Source of the DNA: an uncultured Mucilaginibacter sp. | GTDB lineage: Bacteria; Bacteroidota; Bacteroidia; Sphingobacteriales; Sphingobacteriaceae | Direction of reading: 5' to 3' | Assembly: GCF_903913935.1 (NCBI RefSeq) | Contig: NZ_CAIWNH010000558.1 | Location: 1 to 36,204 of the forward strand | Length of the DNA: 36,204 nt | In this document: positions 8,325-16,800 of the stretch, piece after piece | Position numbering within the stretch: position 1 is the stretch's first letter | Layout: every line of letters starts with the position of its first letter | Program-made: the position numbers and the translations under genes | The notes under the pieces: model-generated | Databases searched by the model: none | Told to the model about the DNA's origin: nothing | The model's input: only the letters and a program-made list of their open reading frames with translations

Positions 8325-9197
8325 CTACTCCTCTTTCATGATTCTTTTTACAGCAATACCGCTGCCCTGTTTTACCTGCAGGTAGTAAATACCGTTTAAA
8401 CCGAGAACAAAACTCTTTGTAAAGCTGGTGCCCGTTGTTTTTTCAGCCCACAGTTCTTTGCCTTCGCTGTTAATCAGTTTAACAGATGCAGCTCCTTTTG
8501 AAGGTAGTGTAAACAGCAAGAAAGTTTTGCCTGTCGAAAACTCGGGAACGATATTCAAGTCAGTAATATCAAGTCTTGGGCCTTCAACAGGCGGCATTTT
8601 TTTCAGGTCATCGTTGGTTACATCCGAAATATTGAAGCTCACGCGCGTGCTGATGTCGTTATTGTCAGTATTAATATAGGTAAAATTCTGGCTGTTCCTG
8701 TGATCGGGTCGCATCATAGGTCTCCTCATCGGGCCGTTTACATCACCATTTCTCCATTCCATTCTCTCCTGCATTTGGTCCGGGTTGTTATATTTAATAG
8801 TCACGCGGTTGTTCATGCCTCCCCGTGTCTCTGAACGTGTTTCAACCATATTGCCAAGGCTATCTTTATTGATCACAATATTTTCGGTAATCATCTGCCG
8901 TCCGCCATCATTTTTCATCGCAGTATCCCTGCGTTTAAAAACAAAAACCCGCTGCTTGCTATCACCACCTGGTGCCATATCTCCTGATAAATGTTTAATG
9001 TCCCTGAGCGCATTCGCCCTGTCTTTTGGCGATAGTGTTTTAATGTTATTGCCGTTAATGGTCGTATCGCCGTTTTCTATTTTTATTTCAATATCCTTTT
9101 TATTTTGGGCCATCAGCATTGGCGGTAATCCGAGTATCGCCATCATGCTTAAGGCAAAAATGAATTCAAAGCCGGGTCTGGAAAATTGGGTTTTCAT
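8325..9197 (-). CDS. Exported protein with type IX secretion C-terminal sorting signal
   Basis: A 290-residue protein with a signal peptide (MKTQFSRPGFEFIFALSMM...LMAQ). The middle is charged and of low complexity (methionine, arginine, asparagine and aspartate rich), with no recognised domain. The last ~75 residues have the layout of the type-A Por secretion C-terminal domain: LNIVPEFSTGKTFLLF, SVKLINSEGKELW, FVLGLNGIYYLQVKQG, then a basic VKRIMKEE end. By family knowledge this directs export through the T9SS and surface attachment or release. It is transcribed divergently from the histidine kinase at 9327, with 129 bp between starts, so joint regulation is plausible. It could be a target or ligand of the sensor; that is inference. 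Confidence 0.75.
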   Translation of the reverse strand: MKTQFSRPGFEFIFALSMMAILGLPPMLMAQNKKDIEIKIENGDTTINGNNIKTLSPKDRANALRDIKHLSGDMAPGGDSKQRVFVFKRRDTAMKNDGGRQMITENIVINKDSLGNMVETRSETRGGMNNRVTIKYNNPDQMQERMEWRNGDVNGPMRRPMMRPDHRNSQNFTYINTDNNDISTRVSFNISDVTNDDLKKMPPVEGPRLDITDLNIVPEFSTGKTFLLFTLPSKGAASVKLINSEGKELWAEKTTGTSFTKSFVLGLNGIYYLQVKQGSGIAVKRIMKEE

Positions 9198-9217
9198 GTA
9201 TATTGGGATTTAAGGTT

Positions 9218-9225
9218 CAAAATTA
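9218..9225 (-). promoter_or_regulatory. Candidate -7 element for the T9SS-signal gene
   Basis: On the minus strand TAATTTTG fits TAnnTTTG. A TTTG lies 16 bp further upstream (9242-9245), slightly closer than the usual -33 spacing. The predicted leader would be about 15 nt. Confidence 0.4.
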
Positions 9226-9310
9226 GCAAACAACTATAACCCAAAACGTTAATTGGGTATATTTAATTGTTAAAATTTGTTAAAAGCCAATAATGTCCGG
9301 TTATTTAAAA

Positions 9311-9318
9311 TAATTTTG
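9311..9318 (+). promoter_or_regulatory. Candidate -7 element for the histidine kinase
   Basis: TAATTTTG fits TAnnTTTG and ends eight bases before the ATG at 9327. A TTTG at 9276-9279 is too far upstream for standard spacing. The transcript would have almost no leader. Confidence 0.35.
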
Positions 9319-9326
9319 TTTTTGGC

Positions 9327-11156
9327 ATGAAAACAAAAAGCATCGCGCTGATCATAGGTTTGATGGGTTTTGCACTATTAGGTGTAATGGCTATGCAATT
9401 GTATTTTTTGCGCCAGTCGTACCAAATGCAATCGGAACTTTTTGACCGCTCGGTAAATGAGGCCCTTGGTAATGTCGTTGCTAAAATAAGTAAGCAGGAC
9501 GCCCTGAATTTTCTGAAAGTAAAAGCAAAGGGGGGCGACGCCTATAAACCGGTGTGGAACGGTATTCAAAATAATATCAGCATCAGTAAAGGTGTTACAG
9601 ACAATAACCTTGTCGCAAATGCTAATCTTGCAACCAGGCATAAATTAACAAGCCGGGAACGGAAGATAGCTGTTTGGCGCGATAGCCTGAGGCGGATGAT
9701 CCTGCATAAAAGGATGGACGATGAAATGGCCAGGCTATTACAAGGCGGATCGGTTGACCTGCAGATCCATTTGGAAGAATTTACTGATGAATTTGGCAAT
9801 GTTCACGGTAGTGTGACCCCGGTACTGGTTAGGAACCCGGCACCCGTTTTAAATAAGCATCAGAAGCTGCATAAATATGATACAGTACGTTATACCTATA
9901 TGGACCCGCAATTTGGGAAACAGGTAATTTCTATACCACATTTGAATGTACAGTGGCAGCAGGAACAGCAAAGAAAACAAAAGGAAAGGCAGTTACGCGA
10001 ACTGCAGAGAATGTTGGCAAATGATTCGCTGCAAAATACACCAAGGGGTAAAACAACGGTAATTGAAAATCTGGCCGAAGAATACGGAAAGTATGGCGAG
10101 CCATTAAAAATGCGTTTGAACCCTTTTTGGATAGATACGCTGATAAGGTTTGAACTGCATAATAAAGGGATCGATCTGCCGATTAGTTACGACGTAATGA
10201 CTGCCAACAGCGACTCCGTTATTTTTTCCAAAGCAAATGATGTTAGCGGCGCTCAGCCTACATTTAAAAATATCACCGTTTATCAAACGCCTATCTTCAG
10301 CAGGGATGTGATTAATGATCCGGGTTTGATCAGGCTCGCGTTTCCGCAAAAAAACTCATTGATCATTAACAAGATGACCGCCTCATTGGCTACAACAGGT
10401 GGTTTACTGATGGTACTGGTTTTTTGCTTTGGTTATACCATTTTCTCGATACTTCGTCAAAAAAAGGTGTCCGAAATGAAAACAGATTTTATCAATAACA
10501 TGACCCACGAGTTTAAAACTCCTGTATCAACTATCATGATCGCCAGCGAAGCCCTGAAAGACAGTGAGATTGCAGTTGACAGAAGCAGGGTGGCAAGGCT
10601 CGCCAATATCATTTATGAAGAAAACGAGCGTTTAGGGAGCCATATCGAAAGGGTGTTGAACATTGCGCGGATCGAGAAAGATGACTTTAAACTCGAAAAA
10701 AGGCCACTGGATGTAAATGAAATGATAGCCGTTGTGGTTGATAGCATGGAGCTGAAACTGCAAAAATGCAATGCTAAAACCACCTTACAACTGGATGCGG
10801 AAAATGCAGTGATCAGCGCTGACGAATTGCACTTTTCCAACGTGATTTATAACCTTATAGACAATGCCATTAAATATAGCGCAGGCGATCCTGAAATTAC
10901 TATCAGCACCCAAAACAAAAACGGGCAGGTGGTTATAAAAGTAGCTGATAAGGGCATAGGCATGAGCCGCGACCAGCAAACAAAAATATTTGAACAGTTT
11001 TACCGCATACCAACCGGCAACCTGCACGATGTTAAAGGGTTTGGGTTAGGCCTGAGTTATGTAAATACTGTTGTGAAAAGGCTTAACGGTATGATCAGCG
11101 TAAAATCGGAAAAGGAAAAAGGATCGGAATTTGAATTGAAGTTCCAGGTAACGTAG
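9327..11156 (+). CDS. Membrane sensor histidine kinase (RprX-like)
   Basis: A 609-residue sensor kinase of a two-component system. TM1 is at about residues 7-27. A large periplasmic region (about 28-350) contains a Gln/Lys/Arg-rich stretch near 210-235, possibly coiled coil. TM2 is at about 352-375. HisKA carries the phospho-acceptor H394 in NNMTHEFKTPVS. The HATPase has an N box (NVIYNLIDNAIKYS, ~505-518), G1 (ADKGIGMS, ~541) and G2 (GFGLGLSY, ~571). Its organisation resembles the RprX kinases of Bacteroidota. The partner regulator follows after a 205-bp gap filled with repeats, unusual for a pair normally placed close together. The signal sensed is unknown. Confidence 0.9.
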   Translation: MKTKSIALIIGLMGFALLGVMAMQLYFLRQSYQMQSELFDRSVNEALGNVVAKISKQDALNFLKVKAKGGDAYKPVWNGIQNNISISKGVTDNNLVANANLATRHKLTSRERKIAVWRDSLRRMILHKRMDDEMARLLQGGSVDLQIHLEEFTDEFGNVHGSVTPVLVRNPAPVLNKHQKLHKYDTVRYTYMDPQFGKQVISIPHLNVQWQQEQQRKQKERQLRELQRMLANDSLQNTPRGKTTVIENLAEEYGKYGEPLKMRLNPFWIDTLIRFELHNKGIDLPISYDVMTANSDSVIFSKANDVSGAQPTFKNITVYQTPIFSRDVINDPGLIRLAFPQKNSLIINKMTASLATTGGLLMVLVFCFGYTIFSILRQKKVSEMKTDFINNMTHEFKTPVSTIMIASEALKDSEIAVDRSRVARLANIIYEENERLGSHIERVLNIARIEKDDFKLEKRPLDVNEMIAVVVDSMELKLQKCNAKTTLQLDAENAVISADELHFSNVIYNLIDNAIKYSAGDPEITISTQNKNGQVVIKVADKGIGMSRDQQTKIFEQFYRIPTGNLHDVKGFGLGLSYVNTVVKRLNGMISVKSEKEKGSEFELKFQVT

Positions 11157-11160
11157 GGGG

Positions 11161-11356
11161 AAGTCCGGAAGAAGCTTCGTGGAGCGGTATTAACTGTTCG
11201 GGTGAAATACTACATACTTTATAAATAATCAATCTTTCGGACTTTCGGACTTTCCGGACTTTCGGACTTAAAACAATCAACCTTCGGACTTTCGGGCTTT
11301 TCCGACTTCCGGACTTAAAACAATCTTTCGAACTTCCGGCTTTCCGGACTTAAATA
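11161..11356 (+). repeat. Degenerate tandem repeat block between kinase and regulator
   Basis: Three imperfect ~35-47 bp units (11231-11274, 11275-11321, 11322-11356) each start AATC, contain repeats of the word TTCGGACTT or TTCCGGACTT, and end GGACTTAAA. An inverted copy of the word, AAGTCCGGAAG (11161-11171), lies on the other side and pairs exactly with CTTCCGGACTT at 11306-11316. The block occupies nearly all the gap upstream of the regulator start at 11362. No gene is seen in it. Confidence 0.75.
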
Positions 11357-11361
11357 ATCAC

Positions 11362-12054
11362 ATGAAAAAAATACTATTGGTTGAAGATGATCCGAATTTA
11401 GGACTGTTGTTACAGGATTACCTGCAACTGAAAGGCAAGTTCGACGTTGTTTTGTGTAAAGACGGCGAAGAAGGCTTGCGCAACTTCACAAAAAACACCT
11501 ACGACTTGTTGATCCTGGATGTAATGATGCCCAAGAAAGATGGCTTTACGTTGGGAAAGGATATCAGGAAAATAAACAGCCACGTACCGATCATTTTTGC
11601 GACCGCCAAGGGGATGATAGAAGACAAAACCCAGGCTTTTAATTTGGGGGGAGACGATTATATTACCAAGCCTTTTCGTATTGAAGAGTTGCTGCTCCGT
11701 ATAAACGCCCTGTTAAAAAGAGCGGGCAATTCTGAAAAACATGAAGAAGAAAAGCAAACCATATTTAAAATAGGCCGTTACACTTTTGACTATACCCAAC
11801 AGGTAATTACGATAGGTGACAGCCCGCAAAAACTATCTACTAAAGAGGCGGAACTGTTGCGTTTGCTGTGCCTGCGTAAAAACGAGGTGCTTACCCGCGA
11901 AGAAGCCTTGCTGAATATCTGGCACGATGATAACTATTTTAACGGCCGTAGCATGGACGTGTTTTTAAGTAAAATACGCAAGTATTTAAAGGATGATCCG
12001 AGTGTGGAGATCATTAACGTGCATGGCCGGGGGTATAAATTGCTGATCAATTAA
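11362..12054 (+). CDS. OmpR/PhoB-family response regulator (RprY-like)
   Basis: A 230-residue DNA-binding response regulator, partner of the upstream kinase. The receiver domain (~1-120) has the acidic pair D9/D10, phospho-acceptor D53 in LLILDVMMPKKDG, T81 and K103 in YITKPF. The winged-helix C-terminal domain (~135-228) has KLSTKEAELLRLLCLRKNEV and RSMDVFLSKIRKYL...HGRGYKL, typical of OmpR/PhoB. All catalytic positions are present. Its stop overlaps the convergent hypothetical gene by 8 bp. Because the repeat block lies directly upstream, its expression may depend on readthrough from the kinase gene. Confidence 0.93.
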   Translation: MKKILLVEDDPNLGLLLQDYLQLKGKFDVVLCKDGEEGLRNFTKNTYDLLILDVMMPKKDGFTLGKDIRKINSHVPIIFATAKGMIEDKTQAFNLGGDDYITKPFRIEELLLRINALLKRAGNSEKHEEEKQTIFKIGRYTFDYTQQVITIGDSPQKLSTKEAELLRLLCLRKNEVLTREEALLNIWHDDNYFNGRSMDVFLSKIRKYLKDDPSVEIINVHGRGYKLLIN

Positions 12055-12646
12055 GCGCGGTTTTAAAATAACCGCTCAAATAATATTTGTTTGTCTTGGT
12101 GCCTTTTTTGCCGTTTTGTATTATTTCAATAAACCCGGCTTTTATGTATCCGCTTATGTTGGTTGCCAGGGCGTAGTTTTTCTGATATAGGACCAGTTGG
12201 CACAGGGTAACTTTATAAACTATTTTCTCATCCATGATTAACTCGGGATATACAACCCTGGGATTGAAGTTGACGGTATTGTTGCTTAGTGTAAAATTAA
12301 ACTCATTGGCGTAAGCTGGCATCCCGCCGCTAAAGTTCAGTCTGATAGTTGCCCCCATTCTTTTAGCATAACAATACTTTACTGTATAACCACCCTGTAC
12401 ATTTGTTTTGCAATTAGTCGTGAAATATTGATGTACAGTATCCGCCGGTTCAATTTTTTCGCCGTCTATTTTCTCAAATGTGCCATCGTCATGTTTTATA
12501 ATATCTTCTTTATAATCCCATTTTTTTGTGAATGAAAATACGCCTTCCGGTGCTTCCTTAAAAACAACAACCGGAAAATGCTGACCAAATGCAGGTTGTG
12601 CTACAGAGAAACAATAGGCGACTACTATCAACAACCGGGACTTCAT
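12047..12646 (-). CDS. Hypothetical exported protein
   Basis: A 199-residue protein I do not recognise. A signal peptide is clear (MKSRLLIVVAYCFSVAQPAFGQ). The mature part has two pairs of cysteines near the middle (TTNCKTNVQGGYTVKYCYAKR), which could form a disulfide after export, and a strand-rich C-terminal half (VTLCQLVLYQKNYALATNISGYIKAG is one part of it). It overlaps the response-regulator stop tail to tail and lies 13 bp downstream of a small broken gene on the same strand, so the two may share a transcript. Confidence 0.7.
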   Translation of the reverse strand: MKSRLLIVVAYCFSVAQPAFGQHFPVVVFKEAPEGVFSFTKKWDYKEDIIKHDDGTFEKIDGEKIEPADTVHQYFTTNCKTNVQGGYTVKYCYAKRMGATIRLNFSGGMPAYANEFNFTLSNNTVNFNPRVVYPELIMDEKIVYKVTLCQLVLYQKNYALATNISGYIKAGFIEIIQNGKKGTKTNKYYLSGYFKTALN

Positions 12647-12659
12647 TTGATTTAGTGAG

Positions 12660-12864
12660 TTATTTCCGTGATCTCATGCTAAACGCAGTTTTATCCATTC
12701 GTGGCGGTTCACTTTCAGGATAATTATAGGCAATGCTATTTAAATAATTAGCAATCCGCAGGCGCTCCTGCCATGTTAAGTTTTTTATAATAAGCAGCAT
12801 GGTTTGAAGCTTCTTCGGCTGTTTGCATTTTAAATGCCGTTCTGTCTAAACGATATGAACCCAT
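12660..12864 (-). pseudogene. Small conserved-looking ~67-aa protein gene, frameshifted at a T6/A6 run
   Basis: Read from ATG 12864, the product starts MGSYRLDRTAFKMQTAEEAS and continues to HAAYYKK, then shifts frame and stops. If the A6 run (T6 on the plus strand, 12781-12786) had five bases, the frame would continue NLTWQERLRIANYLNSIAYN and end PPRMDKTAFSMRSRK at the stop 12660-12662, about 67 residues. The LDRTAF opening echoed by MDKTAF near the end, and the ERL..ANYLNS-AY core, resemble a short uncharacterised Bacteroidota protein seen in many genomes (recalled, not searched). Coding-like sequence on both sides of one homopolymer argues for a recent lesion or a sequencing error. Function unknown. 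Confidence 0.65.
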
Positions 12865-12868
12865 AATT

Positions 12869-12876
12869 CAAATATA
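12869..12876 (-). promoter_or_regulatory. Candidate -7 element for the small broken gene
   Basis: On the minus strand TATATTTG fits TAnnTTTG and ends four bases before the ATG at 12864, implying a nearly leaderless transcript. No convincing -33 element. Confidence 0.35.
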
Positions 12877-13069
12877 CTTCAAATTAATTATCGCTTGAAA
12901 AAGGAATCAAGAACCGGGTTCAGGACAGAAGAAATATAGGTTGATCATCAACGTCAACACAAAAAACTATCGATTTGTTGTTGATACTTCTTTTTTAGTC
13001 TTGATTCTTGACTCTATCATTGTAACAAACATTTTAAACAGCAGACGAGATATTGCAGTTTTTAATAAA

Positions 13070-13077
13070 TAAGTTTG
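13070..13077 (+). promoter_or_regulatory. Candidate -7 element for the M28 peptidase gene
   Basis: TAAGTTTG fits TAnnTTTG, 25 bp before the ATG at 13103. The -33 side shows only a weak TTG, at 13053-13055. Confidence 0.35.
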
Positions 13078-13102
13078 TTCCAACTGATCTTAAATATTAA
13101 AA

Positions 13103-14662
13103 ATGAATAAAAAACTACTTTCATTGTGCCTGCTTGTGGCAGGTGCTGTTGGCGGCGCGTTTGCGCAGGAGCCTGTTGACACAGCTATGGTAAAAAAAAT
13201 CCGCGAGGAGGGATTGAACCATTCAAAGGTGATGGAAACAGCGTTTTACCTTATAGATGTGTCGGGGCCGCGTTTATCCGGTTCGCCTGAATTAAAGCAT
13301 GCCCAGGAATGGGCGGTTAACCAGTTAAAATTTTGGGGGATGGTAAACGCGCAGCGCGAACCCTGGGGAAAATTCGGGAAAGGCTGGGAGGTTCAAAAAA
13401 ACTATGCGGCCATCACCCTGCCGTATTACCACGCCATAATTGCTATCCCCAAAGCCTGGACACCGGGCACGAACGGCCTCATAAAAAGTAATGTTGTGCT
13501 TATTAAAGCAGATACCATTACCGACCTGGACAAATATAAAGGTACCCTGCAGGGGAAAATTGTAATTATTGATGCTAAAGCAGGTGCCGAACGCACTTTT
13601 AAAACGGATGCATCACGGGCTACCGATGAAGAGCTGGATGCCATGGCCAAAGCAAAACCGGAAACTGCTGCGCCACGCAGGGCTATTGACCGCAATTCGC
13701 CGGCATTCCGCGCCAGGGCATTACGTACGGCAATTAACACGTTTTTAAAAGATCAAAATGCCGGGTTGGTATTGAGCCAGGCCCGTGGCAGCGATGGTAC
13801 CGTTTTTACCACTAACGGCGCATCCTATGCGGATACGGCAAAAGCTGTGTCACCTGAACTTGAGGTGAGCGGGGAGGATTTTCAGCGTATTTTGCGTTTG
13901 GTAAAAGCGGGTATACGCGTTGAAATGGAAGCCGATATAAAAACACAATTTTATTCAGATGATTTACAAGGCTATGATGTTGTAGCCGAAATACCCGGAA
14001 CTGATAAAAAGCTGAAAGACCAGGTAGTAATGATTGGTGGCCATCTCGACTCCTGGCATGCGGCAACCGGCGGAACGGATAACGCCGCCGGGAGCGCCGT
14101 AATGATGGAAGTAATGCGCATCCTGAAAGCAGTAAACTTTAAACCCCGCCGCACCATTCGCATCGCCTTGTGGAGCTCAGAAGAACAGGGTTTATTTGGT
14201 TCAAGAGGATATGTGCTCAACCATTTTGGCGATCCAAAAACGATGGAACTTAAACCTGAACAGGCAAAACTTTCAGCCTATTACAACCTTGATAACGGTT
14301 CAGGAAAGATCCGCGGCATTTTTTTGCAGGGTGACTCGTTGGCGGGGCCAATATTTAAAACCTGGCTTGATCCGTTTAAAGACCTTGGTGCATCGACCGT
14401 TACTATTCGAAATACTGGAAGTACGGATCACGTATCATTTGACGCCATAGGGATTCCTGGGTTCCAATTTATACAGGACGGTCTGGACTATGGTAGCCGT
14501 ACCCACCACAGTAACCAGGATACATATGATAAATTAAGTGAGGATGATTTGAAACAGGCGGCAACTATCGTTGCATCCTTTGTTTACCATACTTCCCAGC
14601 GTGAGGAAATGATACCAAGAAAAGAATTGCCCAAGCCGCAACCGCCGGCTGTCCGCAATTAA
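13103..14662 (+). CDS. Secreted M28-family zinc metallopeptidase with PA-domain insertion
   Basis: A 519-residue exported aminopeptidase or carboxypeptidase of family M28. The signal peptide is MNKKLLSLCLLVAGAVGGAFAQ. A protease-associated-type insert lies at about 130-280. The di-zinc site is complete: H314 in GGHLDSWH, D326 in GGTDNAAG, the E360/E361 pair in WSSEEQG, D397 in NLDNGSG and H468/H469 in RTHHSNQDTYD. It is probably periplasmic or extracellular peptide trimming. It ends with a strong intrinsic terminator and is therefore separate from the SusD gene downstream. Family assignment is firm; substrate is not known. Confidence 0.93.
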   Translation: MNKKLLSLCLLVAGAVGGAFAQEPVDTAMVKKIREEGLNHSKVMETAFYLIDVSGPRLSGSPELKHAQEWAVNQLKFWGMVNAQREPWGKFGKGWEVQKNYAAITLPYYHAIIAIPKAWTPGTNGLIKSNVVLIKADTITDLDKYKGTLQGKIVIIDAKAGAERTFKTDASRATDEELDAMAKAKPETAAPRRAIDRNSPAFRARALRTAINTFLKDQNAGLVLSQARGSDGTVFTTNGASYADTAKAVSPELEVSGEDFQRILRLVKAGIRVEMEADIKTQFYSDDLQGYDVVAEIPGTDKKLKDQVVMIGGHLDSWHAATGGTDNAAGSAVMMEVMRILKAVNFKPRRTIRIALWSSEEQGLFGSRGYVLNHFGDPKTMELKPEQAKLSAYYNLDNGSGKIRGIFLQGDSLAGPIFKTWLDPFKDLGASTVTIRNTGSTDHVSFDAIGIPGFQFIQDGLDYGSRTHHSNQDTYDKLSEDDLKQAATIVASFVYHTSQREEMIPRKELPKPQPPAVRN

Positions 14663-14670
14663 AAAGTATG

Positions 14671-14697
14671 GCCCCCCGCGAAAACGGGGGGCTTTTT
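14671..14697 (+). terminator. Rho-independent terminator after the M28 gene
   Basis: GCCCCCCG (14671-14678) pairs with CGGGGGGC (14685-14692) around a CGAAAA loop, followed by TTTTT. It ends the peptidase transcript. Confidence 0.92.
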
Positions 14698-14815
14698 ATT
14701 TTTAAGGCGAAAATAGCTTGGGTTTAACAGGGAATCCTGGTTTGTTCAAACATGTACGGCTTTTGTTTTGAGGTGTTTACCTGTTAGGGATATTATTACC
14801 TAATCAAATAACTTT

Positions 14816-14823
14816 TATATTTG
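14816..14823 (+). promoter_or_regulatory. Candidate -7 element upstream of susD
   Basis: TATATTTG fits TAnnTTTG about 92 bp before the ATG at 14916, which would give a long leader. No matching -33 TTTG at standard spacing. The rest of 14698-14915 shows no gene. Confidence 0.3.
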
Positions 14824-14915
14824 ATGTAGCACATGATAATGAATCATCGTATAACTTGTCAATACCTCTTTGAACAATTATAAACCGAATTCCTGAACGT
14901 ATTTAATTTTTGCTC

Positions 14916-16781
14916 ATGAAGACTTCTTATGGTAAATACATTGCCCCGGGGGCTTTGGTTGCACTTACTTTAACCTTTTCGTGTAAAAAACTGCTTAACC
15001 AGGCGCCAGTCGGCTCGTTAAACGGCGCGGTCTTGGCCAACAAGGCGGGGCTTGACGGTTTATTGATCGGTGCCTACTCCATGCTGGATGGTTATACCAA
15101 CACTTCCGGCACTGAATGGGAATCGGGTATTGATAATTGGGCCTATGGCGGAGTTGCAGCTGACGATGCTTTTAAAGGGTCGAATTCCACCGACCAAACA
15201 GCGGTAGCACCCATCGCTAACCATACAGTAGATCCCTCAAACGAATATATTGCCGAGAAATGGGCCGCATTTTACAACGCTATTCAGCGTGCAAATGACG
15301 TGATCCGCGAACTTCCTCAAATAAAAGATGGTTCGGTATCCCCGGATTACGCAAAAGAAGTAACAGCCGAAGCGAAATTTTTGCGCGGTGTGTTCCACTT
15401 CGAATTGGCAAAAATGTTCAGGAATGTACCTTATGTAGATGAGTCGATCACTTACGGCGCAGGTAACTTCAACGTACCAAACCCTGGCCCGATATGGGAC
15501 AAAATTGAAGCTGATTTTACTGCTGCAATGGCTGGTTTACCAAAAACACAGGGACAGATTGGCCGTGCCAACTATTACGCAGCCGAAGCTTTTTTAGCAA
15601 AAGCTTACCTTTGGGATCACCAATATGCTAAAGCAAAAACAGCTTTGGATGACCTGATCAACAATGGCGAAACTGCCGGCGGTACCAAATATGCATTGAG
15701 CGCTAATTATGAAGATAATTACAATGCGGTTAAAAAGAATGGTCCTGAATCTGTATTCGCTGTTCAGATGACTGTTAATGATGGCTCAAACGGATCGAAT
15801 GACAATGCTGGTGAGGGCTTAAACTTCCCTGCAGGTACCTATACAGGTTGCTGCGGTTTCTATCAGCCGTCATATACTTTGGCTAACGCCTTTAAAGTGG
15901 ATGAAAATGGCTTGCCCATGTTAGGCACAACAAGTATGTCTGTTGCTGATTTCACCGGTGATAACAAAACAACTACCAACGTTACTGCTAACATTCCAAA
16001 TTCAAGCGTTCAAAACTTAGGTAATGACCATGGATTAGGTGCGGCGGATGCATTCACTCCTCCGTCTGATGCATTAGATCCCCGTATCGACTGGACAGTT
16101 GGCCGTCGTGGTATCCCATATCTTGACTGGGGCCTTTGCGGTGGTGAACAATGGTCACGTGGCGACCTTTGCCCATACAACCCGATCAAAAACGTGTTCT
16201 ACAACTCACAACAAGCTTCAACTGCTGATAATAACGGTGGTTGGGCCAGTAACCAGGGTACAGCTGATAACTACAACCTGATCACTCTTGCTGACCTTTA
16301 TTTATGGCGTGCAGAGTGTGAGGTTGAATCAAGCGACCTTGCCGGTGCAATGGCCGATGTGAACATGGTAAGGGCCCGTATGCAAAACCCTGCAGGCTGG
16401 GTACACACTTATATTGATAACAGCAACCCTAGTGCTGGTTTCACTGATGTGCCGGCTGCTAACTATAAGATTGGTTTGTATACCACATTTGCTTCACAAT
16501 CATATGCCCGCGAAGCGGTTCATATGGAAGAGCAGTTAGAGTTTGGTATGGAAGGTCACCGTTTCTTCGACTTACAGCGCTGGGATCCTATTTATGGTGG
16601 TCCTGAGCCTGCAGGTTACATGGCTGGCGTAGTTAACGGCCATATTGCAGCTGTTACCCGCATTGCTAACCCTGTGTTAGACGGTCACTCATTCACCGCA
16701 GGTAAAAATGAGCTTTATCCAATACCACTTCAACAGGTTACTCTTGAAAATGGTCAATTGAAACAAAATCCTAAATACTAA
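14916..16781 (+). CDS. RagB/SusD-family nutrient-binding outer-membrane lipoprotein (orphan)
   Basis: A 621-residue surface lipoprotein that normally caps a SusC TonB-dependent transporter. The signal ends in a lipobox (TLTFSCKK). The SusD-like N-terminal TPR part has FYNAIQRANDVIRELPQI and AEAKFLRGVFHFELAKMFRNVP; the C-terminal half has the typical LADLYLWRAECEVESSDL...ADVNMVRARM, EEQLEFGMEGHRFFDLQRWD and a final YPIPLQQV.LNG-like LKQNPKY. I use ATG 14916 rather than the TTG at 14910. No SusC gene is adjacent: upstream is a terminated peptidase gene, and a terminator follows. The ligand is unknown. Codon use is regular and C-ending-rich, suggesting high expression. Confidence 0.95.
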   Translation: MKTSYGKYIAPGALVALTLTFSCKKLLNQAPVGSLNGAVLANKAGLDGLLIGAYSMLDGYTNTSGTEWESGIDNWAYGGVAADDAFKGSNSTDQTAVAPIANHTVDPSNEYIAEKWAAFYNAIQRANDVIRELPQIKDGSVSPDYAKEVTAEAKFLRGVFHFELAKMFRNVPYVDESITYGAGNFNVPNPGPIWDKIEADFTAAMAGLPKTQGQIGRANYYAAEAFLAKAYLWDHQYAKAKTALDDLINNGETAGGTKYALSANYEDNYNAVKKNGPESVFAVQMTVNDGSNGSNDNAGEGLNFPAGTYTGCCGFYQPSYTLANAFKVDENGLPMLGTTSMSVADFTGDNKTTTNVTANIPNSSVQNLGNDHGLGAADAFTPPSDALDPRIDWTVGRRGIPYLDWGLCGGEQWSRGDLCPYNPIKNVFYNSQQASTADNNGGWASNQGTADNYNLITLADLYLWRAECEVESSDLAGAMADVNMVRARMQNPAGWVHTYIDNSNPSAGFTDVPAANYKIGLYTTFASQSYAREAVHMEEQLEFGMEGHRFFDLQRWDPIYGGPEPAGYMAGVVNGHIAAVTRIANPVLDGHSFTAGKNELYPIPLQQVTLENGQLKQNPKY

Positions 16782-16800
16782 GGATAAATACTTTAAAAAA

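Larger units (their letters stand above)
12865..13102. other. Gene-free divergent intergenic region
   Basis: No coding sequence seen. It holds a perfect 13-bp palindrome GTTGATCATCAAC, a pair of related inverted words (AATCAAGA near 12905 and TCTTGATTCTTGACTC near 12997-13012), and candidate -7 elements facing outward at each end. It separates the small broken gene from the M28 peptidase gene. Confidence 0.5.

Noticed and set aside
11231-11356. Possible CRISPR-like array
   Set aside because: Units are diverged, have no unique spacers of constant length, and there are no cas genes. It is a degenerate interspersed repeat.
12778-12790. Programmed -1 frameshift site (A AAA AAC on the minus strand)
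   Set aside because: The heptamer is present but the downstream coding frame needs a +1 (or -2) shift, and no pseudoknot is evident. A homopolymer length change is simpler.
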